Part shown: in pieces, positions 58,835-64,000 of the stretch
How the letters are laid out: the number at the start of each line of letters is the position of its first letter
Position numbering within the stretch: the first letter of the stretch is position 1
Assembly (NCBI GenBank): GCA_051883455.1
Contig: JBJETT010000008.1
Location: forward strand, 189,240-253,239
DNA: 64,000 nt
Source of the DNA: HGM11368 sp051883455
GTDB lineage: Bacteria > Bacillota > Clostridia > Christensenellales > UBA3700
Direction of reading: 5' to 3'
Translations under genes and position numbers: made by a program
The notes under the pieces: model-generated
What the model saw: the letters and a program-made list of their open reading frames with translations, nothing else
What the model was told of the DNA's origin: nothing
Databases searched by the model: none

Positions 58835-59959
58835 TTATTTTTTGTTGTATTTTTTAATGAGCGGATACTGTGAGTCGCCTAGGCTGTCCTCGAACTCTCT
58901 AAGCAATTTGAGTTGTTTGCTTGATAGGTTCTTAGGTGTCTCGACCTTGATAGTCACGTAGAGGTCGCCGTAGGAATCCTTACGTAGCATCTTCATTCCG
59001 TAGCCCTTGAGCCTTATCTTGGTGCCCGACTGTGTGCCTTGAGGCACTTTGAATTTTGCCGTACCCTTTAAAGTTTTAATTTCTACGTCCACACCGCAAG
59101 CCGCGTCATAATAGCCTATAGGATATTCGGTGTAAAGGTCGGAGCCGACACGCTTGAAGTCGGGACTGTCCAAAACGTAGAGAACGAGCACTAAGTTGCC
59201 CTTTGGTCCGCCGTTGCGACCGCAGTTACCCTCGCCTCTTATCGTCATATTGATACCGCTGTCCACGCCTGCAGGTATGTTGACGGTTACGCTGGCTTCC
59301 TTTCTCAAGTAACCCGCGCCACGACAAGACGAGCATTTTTCTTCTACGATTTTACCCTTACCGCCGCAATGAGGACATACCGTTTGCACGATTTGTTGTC
59401 CAAACAAGGTGCTTTGGGTCTTACGAATAGTACCCGTACCGTTACAATGAGGACAAACCTTGACGGACGAGCCAGATTTTGCGCCCGTTCCACCGCAAGA
59501 AGAGCAAGTTTCGTCACGGTTGACCCTTATCGTCTTTTTGACGCCGTTGTAGGCTTCTTCGAAGCTCAAGGTTACCTTGACTTGAATATCGTCACCCTGT
59601 CTAGGTGCGTTAGGGTTGCTTCGACCGCCACCGCCAAAACCGCCGAAGAAGGAGTTGAGAATATCCTCAAAGCCACCTCCGAAACCGCTCGCGTCACCAC
59701 CGCCAAAGCCACCAAAGCCTTGAGGTCCGTTTTCGTCGCCGTATTGGTCGTAATTAGCCCTCTTGTCCTTATCGCTGAGCACTTCGTAAGCGTGGTTGAT
59801 TTCCTTAAACTTGGCTTCGGCATCCTTTTTCTCCGCCTCAGTTGCACCCGCAAACCTATCGGGGTGCAATTTGATAGCCAGCTTTCGATAAGCCTTTTTG
59901 ATTTCGTCCTCGCTTGCGCCCTTGGACACGCCTAATATTTCGTATAAATCCTTTGCCAT
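58835..59959 (-). CDS. dnaJ: chaperone DnaJ
   Basis: A 374-residue full-length type A J-protein. J domain with HPD (about 32-34), Gly/Phe-rich linker (about 75-115), four zinc repeats (CSSCGGTG, CPHCNGTG, CPHCGGKG, CSSCRGAG) and C-terminal substrate-binding domains. It stimulates DnaK ATPase. The gap to dnaK contains a hairpin ending in a T-run that merges with the GGAG ribosome binding site. Confidence 0.97.
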   Translation of the reverse strand: MAKDLYEILGVSKGASEDEIKKAYRKLAIKLHPDRFAGATEAEKKDAEAKFKEINHAYEVLSDKDKRANYDQYGDENGPQGFGGFGGGDASGFGGGFEDILNSFFGGFGGGGRSNPNAPRQGDDIQVKVTLSFEEAYNGVKKTIRVNRDETCSSCGGTGAKSGSSVKVCPHCNGTGTIRKTQSTLFGQQIVQTVCPHCGGKGKIVEEKCSSCRGAGYLRKEASVTVNIPAGVDSGINMTIRGEGNCGRNGGPKGNLVLVLYVLDSPDFKRVGSDLYTEYPIGYYDAACGVDVEIKTLKGTAKFKVPQGTQSGTKIRLKGYGMKMLRKDSYGDLYVTIKVETPKNLSSKQLKLLREFEDSLGDSQYPLIKKYNKK

Positions 59960-59971
59960 AAATTCTCCAAA

Positions 59972-60001
59972 AACGTAGCCTACGCTATGATAGGCTACGT
60001 T
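59972..60001 (-). promoter_or_regulatory. dnaK-dnaJ intercistronic hairpin
   Basis: Perfect 11-bp stem AACGTAGCCTA/TAGGCTACGTT with an 8-nt loop; on the coding strand it is followed by TTT and GGAG, the dnaJ ribosome binding site. It could be a partial terminator or an RNA processing site lowering dnaJ relative to dnaK. Confidence 0.65.
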
Positions 60002-60018
60002 GATGCGCTGTTAGTTGA

Positions 60019-61854
60019 TTATTTGTTGTCGTCACCGTCGATGATTATATCGTCCGGATTGACTTCTCCGTTGGCGCTGCCCTCTGCTCCGGCATTAGCG
60101 TTAGCTTGCTCTTGAGCGGCTTGATAGAGCTTGGTGAAGATAGGAGCGTTGGCTTTGCTCATCTCGTCGATGATAGCTCTTACCTTCTCCGCATCGTCGG
60201 CGGTTGCCAACTCTTCTTTTGCCTTTTTGAGCGCCTCTTCGAGAGTCTTCTTATCTTCTTCGGTGAGCTTGTCGCCCGCCTCTTCCATAGCCTTTTCGGT
60301 TGCAAAAATCATTTGGTCTGCGTCGTTCTTTGCGTCAACGAGGTCCTTACGCTTTTTGTCCTCTTCGGCATATTTCTCGGCTTCTTTGATAGCCTTGTCG
60401 ATATCGTCGTCGCTGAGGTTGGTAGAAGAGGTAATGGTTACGCTTTGCTTTTTGCCCGTGCCCTTGTCTACTGCGGTAACGTTGACTATACCGTTGGCGT
60501 CGATATCGAAGGTAACTTCGATTTGAGGGATTCCTCTAGGTGCAGGCGGAATACCGTCGAGTTGGAATCTACCGAGTTCCTTATTATCGTTAGCCATAGA
60601 TCTCTCGCCTTGCAAAACTCTAATATCTACTGCAGTTTGGTTGTTGGCTGCCGTGGAGAAAATTTGAGATTTACTGGTAGGAATGGTGGTATTTCTGTCG
60701 ATAAGCTTAGTAAATACACCACCCATAGTTTCGATACCTAGGCTAAGTGGGGTTACGTCGAGCAATACCACGTCTTTGACGTCGCCTGCCAATACGCCGC
60801 CTTGGATAGCCGCACCCAAAGCCACGCACTCGTCAGGGTTGATACCCTTGAAAGGCTCTTTGCCCGTGATATTCTTGACTGCTTCGATGACTGCAGGTAT
60901 TCTCGTAGAGCCGCCTACCAAGATAACTTTGGCAAGGTCTTTTGCTTCCAACTTGGCGTCTGCAAGAGCCTTTTTGAGTGGAATGAGCGTTCTGGATACG
61001 AGCGAGCTCGTCAAAGCGTCAAACTTAGCTCTGGTGAGGTCCATATCAATATGCTTAGGACCTTCTGCGGTCATGGTGATGAACGGCAAGTTGATGTTGG
61101 TCTTGGTTACGCCCGACAATTCGATTTTTGCCTTTTCTGCCGCTTCCTTAATTCTTTGCATAGTTGCAGGGTCGGTAGGAAGCTTGATGCCCTCGGTTCT
61201 TTCGAATTCGTCGATGATATACTTGACGATAGCGTTGTCGAAGTCGTCACCGCCGAGCATGGTGTCGCCGTTGGTGGACAAAACTTCGAATACGCCGTCC
61301 TCAATCTCCAAAATGGATACGTCGAACGTACCGCCGCCGAGGTCATAAATCAAGACCTTTTGTCCTTGGTTTTCTGCTTTATCCAAGCCGTAAGCGAGTG
61401 CTGCCGCCGTTGGCTCGTTGATAATTCTCAATACCTCAAGACCTGCGATTTTGCCCGCGTCCTTGGTAGCCTGTCTTTGGCTGTCGGAGAAGTATGCAGG
61501 CACGGTGATAACGGCTTGCGTAACCTTTTGACCGAGGAATGACTCGGCGTCCTCTTTGAGTTTGGTCAAAATCATTGCGCTTATCTCTTGTGGAGAATAC
61601 TTTTTGTCATCAATCTCCACCTTATAATCGCTACCCATATGTCTCTTGATAGAGCTTACCGTACGCTTAGCGTTGGCAATAGCCTGTCTTTTTGCAACTT
61701 GACCTACCAATCTTTCGCCGTCTTTTGCAAAGCCGACTACGGAAGGGGTAGTTCTCGAGCCTTCCTTGTTAGCAATAACGGTTGCCTCGCCGCCTTCCAT
61801 AACGGCTACGCAAGAGTTGGTTGTTCCAAGGTCAATACCTATTATTTTTCCCAT
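60019..61854 (-). CDS. dnaK: chaperone DnaK (Hsp70)
   Basis: A 611-residue Hsp70. Nucleotide-binding domain with IGIDLGTTNSCVAVM, IYDLGGGTFDVSIL and VGGSTRIPAV; interdomain linker VVLLDVTPLSLG (about 364); substrate-binding domain and helical lid; C-terminal Ala/Asn/Gly-rich tail ending DDIIIDGDDNK. Lacks the long actuator insert of Gram-negative DnaK, as Gram-positive forms do. AAGGAG precedes the ATG. Confidence 0.98.
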   Translation of the reverse strand: MGKIIGIDLGTTNSCVAVMEGGEATVIANKEGSRTTPSVVGFAKDGERLVGQVAKRQAIANAKRTVSSIKRHMGSDYKVEIDDKKYSPQEISAMILTKLKEDAESFLGQKVTQAVITVPAYFSDSQRQATKDAGKIAGLEVLRIINEPTAAALAYGLDKAENQGQKVLIYDLGGGTFDVSILEIEDGVFEVLSTNGDTMLGGDDFDNAIVKYIIDEFERTEGIKLPTDPATMQRIKEAAEKAKIELSGVTKTNINLPFITMTAEGPKHIDMDLTRAKFDALTSSLVSRTLIPLKKALADAKLEAKDLAKVILVGGSTRIPAVIEAVKNITGKEPFKGINPDECVALGAAIQGGVLAGDVKDVVLLDVTPLSLGIETMGGVFTKLIDRNTTIPTSKSQIFSTAANNQTAVDIRVLQGERSMANDNKELGRFQLDGIPPAPRGIPQIEVTFDIDANGIVNVTAVDKGTGKKQSVTITSSTNLSDDDIDKAIKEAEKYAEEDKKRKDLVDAKNDADQMIFATEKAMEEAGDKLTEEDKKTLEEALKKAKEELATADDAEKVRAIIDEMSKANAPIFTKLYQAAQEQANANAGAEGSANGEVNPDDIIIDGDDNK

Positions 61855-61882
61855 ATATTTATCTCCTTTTGATATATTTCTA

Positions 61883-62398
61883 TTATTTCGCTACGACCAC
61901 CATGCTATGTCTAAGCACGGTATCACCGCGTTTGTAACCCTTTTTGATTTCTCCCACGACTTTACCCGCATTGTCCGTGTCGTCCACACTCTGCACGGCT
62001 TCGTGCAAGTTGGGATTAAATTCTTGCCCCATTGCCTCGATAGCCGATACGTTGTACTTGGCAAGTATGTCCATAAAGGTCTTTTTGGTCAGTTCGATGC
62101 CCTTTCTTTGAGCCTCGTCCTTTTGCGCCACGATAGCCATATCCAAAAAGTCCGCTACTTGCAACATATCTTCTATCACGCTGTCCACGCCGTCGTTGTA
62201 TCTTTGGAGCGATAGACTTTGATTTCTCTTCTTGTAGTTGTCAAAGTCGGCTTGAAGTCTGAGATATTGAGCGTTGAGTGCGTCGTACTTTTGCTCGGCT
62301 TCGTCCTTGACTTCTTCCTTCACCGACTCTTTGTACTCAAAGCTCGTTGCCTCTTCGGCGTTTTGATTGATATTTTCTTCGTTCTTTTTCTTTGCCAT
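61883..62398 (-). CDS. grpE: nucleotide exchange factor GrpE
   Basis: A 171-residue DnaK nucleotide exchange factor. An acidic N-terminal segment, a long dimerising helix (LQADFDNYKKRNQ), and a beta-wing C-terminal part (GQEFNPNLHEAV and KGYKRGDTVLRHSMVVV). It starts 2 nt after hrcA. Confidence 0.95.
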   Translation of the reverse strand: MAKKKNEENINQNAEEATSFEYKESVKEEVKDEAEQKYDALNAQYLRLQADFDNYKKRNQSLSLQRYNDGVDSVIEDMLQVADFLDMAIVAQKDEAQRKGIELTKKTFMDILAKYNVSAIEAMGQEFNPNLHEAVQSVDDTDNAGKVVGEIKKGYKRGDTVLRHSMVVVAK

Positions 62399-62400
62399 AA

Positions 62401-63438
62401 TTATTCCTTTTTGTTGTCTTGCAAGAGCATGCCCAATTCTTTTAGCACGCCCAAGACTTTTTTGTAATCCATTCTCTCGGGACCAATAACGCCTACGTGT
62501 CCCACTTCTTTGCCGTTGATATTGTACTTGGCTGTTATCAGCGCCATATTGGCAAGGTCGGCGTTGTCTTCGCTACCTATCCTTACGCAATATTCGATAT
62601 CACCCTCGCCTTCCATCAGCCCGCACAGCTTTTCTTTGTGCGATACCACCGACATAAACTGGCGCACGTTGTCCACGTCCTTATATTCGGGATATTCGAA
62701 TATTTTGTCAGTACCCTCTACGTATAGCTGTTCTTCGGTCGCACTCTTGAAGTCCATGACGAAGGCAATGACTTGTTCGTATATGCTTCTAAATGCTTCC
62801 AACTCTTGGTCAAGACAATCTTCTCCGTTGGTGACCTCGGCTATGCTCTTGCCGACGAATGCCTTGCGTAGCAGTCCTCCCGCCACTTCGATGAAGTTCT
62901 CTTTGACGTCGTGAGGCAGGTCGATTTGCTTATTCTTTATGACGCCGTTGTCCGTCACTATGAGCACGAGCGCCGTATTGTCGTACATATCAATTATTTT
63001 GATATCCTTGATGACGATATTGTCCGCGCTGGTTATCATCAACATAGAGGTGTAATTGGTAATGTCGCTGACGATTTTTGCGCCGTTTTTGACTACCTCT
63101 TGCACCGATTGAAACTTTTCGTTAACTATCTCTCTAATCTGTGCGCTGTCTATGTCTGCACTGTCAAGTATATTCTCCACGTAATACTTGTACGCCTTAG
63201 AGGACGGTATTCTACCCGAGCTTACGTGAGGTTGGGTCAAAAATCCCATCTCTTCCAGCATAGACAATTCGCTTCTTATCGTAGCCGTAGATACCTCGGG
63301 CAAATATTGCTTTTGGATAGCCGCGGACGAAATAGGTTCAACGTCGTTGATATAGCTATCAATGAGCGCCTTAAGTATTTTCTTTTTTCTTTCTGTAAGA
63401 TTGGTTTCTCCCATATTCGTCCTCTTGGCAGTCGCCAC
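62401..63438 (-). CDS. hrcA: heat-inducible repressor HrcA
   Basis: A 345-residue repressor of class I heat-shock genes. The N-terminal winged helix (TERKKKILKALIDSYI to VSTATIRSELSMLEEMGFL) binds CIRCE; then a GAF-like dimerisation domain; C-terminal GHVGVIGPERMDYKKVLGVL. A CIRCE element lies upstream, so the operon is autoregulated. GroESL folding of HrcA is the known thermosensor in relatives. GAGGA precedes the ATG. Confidence 0.97.
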   Translation of the reverse strand: MATAKRTNMGETNLTERKKKILKALIDSYINDVEPISSAAIQKQYLPEVSTATIRSELSMLEEMGFLTQPHVSSGRIPSSKAYKYYVENILDSADIDSAQIREIVNEKFQSVQEVVKNGAKIVSDITNYTSMLMITSADNIVIKDIKIIDMYDNTALVLIVTDNGVIKNKQIDLPHDVKENFIEVAGGLLRKAFVGKSIAEVTNGEDCLDQELEAFRSIYEQVIAFVMDFKSATEEQLYVEGTDKIFEYPEYKDVDNVRQFMSVVSHKEKLCGLMEGEGDIEYCVRIGSEDNADLANMALITAKYNINGKEVGHVGVIGPERMDYKKVLGVLKELGMLLQDNKKE

Positions 63439-63447
63439 TTGCGATTG

Positions 63448-63474
63448 TTAGCACTCACGTATCTCGACTGCTAA
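63448..63474 (-). promoter_or_regulatory. CIRCE operator
   Basis: TTAGCACTC, 9-nt spacer, GACTGCTAA, compared with the consensus TTAGCACTC-N9-GAGTGCTAA; one mismatch in one arm. It overlaps the predicted transcription start of hrcA. Confidence 0.93.
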
Positions 63475-63478
63475 AATC

Positions 63479-63506
63479 ATTATACTACATATTATGTTAC
63501 TGTCAA
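63479..63506 (-). promoter_or_regulatory. hrcA operon promoter
   Basis: On the minus strand: -35 TTGACA (63506-63501), 16-nt spacer, -10 TATAAT (63484-63479), directly upstream of CIRCE. Confidence 0.85.
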
Positions 63507-63550
63507 GGTTTTTTAATAAAAATTTATGTAAAATCAATGTCAAGCACAAA

Positions 63551-63578
63551 AAAAATACCACGCCTTGTCGGCGTGGTA
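63551..63578 (-). terminator. terminator of the right-edge lipoprotein gene
   Basis: TACCACGCC TTGTC GGCGTGGTA; the minus strand continues with eight T. Confidence 0.88.
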
Positions 63579-63593
63579 CTTTTCTTTGATATT

Positions 63594-63923
63594 TTATTTT
63601 TTGGTAAATGTAGCAACTCCAAGCACAACAAGATTGCCATCTTCGTTGATGTAAGCAAAAGGAGTTTCGGTCTTTTCGCCGTCTTTTTCGGTTACTTCAT
63701 ACACGTATTCTACACCCTCATCATTCTTTTTGCTAGTGTACTTGAACTCTTCGGTTCTGCTAAAGCCAATAATAGAAATCTTTACTTCAGCCTTGCCAAA
63801 AGCGCCAAGTTTTACGTAAGAGTCACCGTTTACGTAAGTGCCGTTTACGCAGCCTGCAAACACAAACATGCAAGATACGAGCATAACTACTACGAGTGCT
63901 GCAACAACAATTTTCTTTGTCAT
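63594..63923 (-). CDS. small lipoprotein, unknown
   Basis: A 109-residue lipoprotein with lipobox FAGC (Cys about residue 25). The mature part begins VNGTYVNGDSYVKLG and is a short beta-rich domain, similar in style to the GTYEL opening of the 16979-17884 lipoprotein, but the two are not evident homologues. GGAGG precedes the ATG and the promoter is strong, so expression is probably high. Function unknown. Confidence 0.7.
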   Translation of the reverse strand: MTKKIVVAALVVVMLVSCMFVFAGCVNGTYVNGDSYVKLGAFGKAEVKISIIGFSRTEEFKYTSKKNDEGVEYVYEVTEKDGEKTETPFAYINEDGNLVVLGVATFTKK

Positions 63924-63956
63924 TTTGAATCCTCCAAAATATGTATTTATATCTAC

Positions 63957-63984
63957 ATTATATACTTTGTAAATTTTTTGTCAA
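63957..63984 (-). promoter_or_regulatory. promoter of the right-edge lipoprotein gene
   Basis: On the minus strand: -35 TTGACA (63984-63979), 16-nt spacer, -10 TATAAT (63962-63957). Confidence 0.8.
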
Positions 63985-64000
63985 CTGTTTTTCATAAAGT

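Overview
The window is chromosomal DNA from a low-to-moderate-GC, spore-forming Bacillota, most likely a Clostridia-type gut lineage. This rests on gene order and content. The blocks dnaG-rpoD-trmK-nif3-cdsZ, yicC-gmk-rpoZ-coaBC-priA-def-fmt-rsmB-rlmN-rsgA-rpe-spoVM/rpmB-yloU-yloV-recG and hrcA-grpE-dnaK-dnaJ-prmA-rsmE-mtaB-HIT-rpsU are classical Firmicutes arrangements. A CIRCE operator, a very small SpoVM-like ORF, AGGAGG-type ribosome binding sites and a nucleoside ABC transporter of the BMP type agree with this. I cannot name a genus from sequence alone.

Layout. 0-6.4 kb: a leftward cluster from dnaG and rpoD down to trmK, a Nif3-like protein, cdsZ, a small membrane protein and a DUF5714 protein. 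6.6-10.6 kb: rightward dgt, then leftward ilvE, a YigZ/IMPACT protein and tyrS. 10.8-12.6 kb: a rightward two-gene unit, a NifU-like Fe-S scaffold plus a GGGtGRT protein. 12.7-18 kb: accessory region with lipoproteins, a membrane protein, a DNase I-fold phosphatase, four tRNAs (Val, Gly, Cys, Leu) and a pyridoxamine-phosphate-oxidase-fold protein. 18-24.5 kb: purine salvage and uptake (two phosphoribosyltransferases and a complete BMP-type ABC transporter). 24.5-28.8 kb: copper-responsive csoR-copA, with a second metal-binding domain fused to CopA, and two half-size chromate transporters. 29-31.5 kb: a GH3 glycosidase. 31.6-47.3 kb: long leftward housekeeping runs for translation, replication restart, CoA synthesis and nucleotide metabolism. 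47.4-50 kb: two paralogous zinc-ribbon membrane proteins divergent from an XRE regulator, plus a large lipoprotein. 50.2-54.4 kb: ligA and pcrA. 55.2-63.5 kb: the heat-shock operon and its translation-related tail. The window ends with a small lipoprotein gene.

Some signals go beyond ordinary annotation. (1) A 16-bp near-palindrome, consensus CTCRATACGTATCGAC, occurs five times, each time within about 10 nt after a stop codon. (2) Four genes (dgt, recG, yloU, xre) have a -10 box ending exactly 6 nt before the ATG and little or no Shine-Dalgarno, which suggests leaderless mRNAs; prmA is close to this. (3) The XRE/zinc-ribbon locus has two 11-bp palindromic operators 30 bp apart. (4) CopA carries a C-terminal CopZ-like domain behind an in-frame ATG with its own ribosome binding site. 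(5) A 27-codon spoVM sits at the conserved position. (6) The usual prpC-prkC pair is missing between rlmN and rsgA.

All functional calls come from reading motifs and context; no database search was possible.
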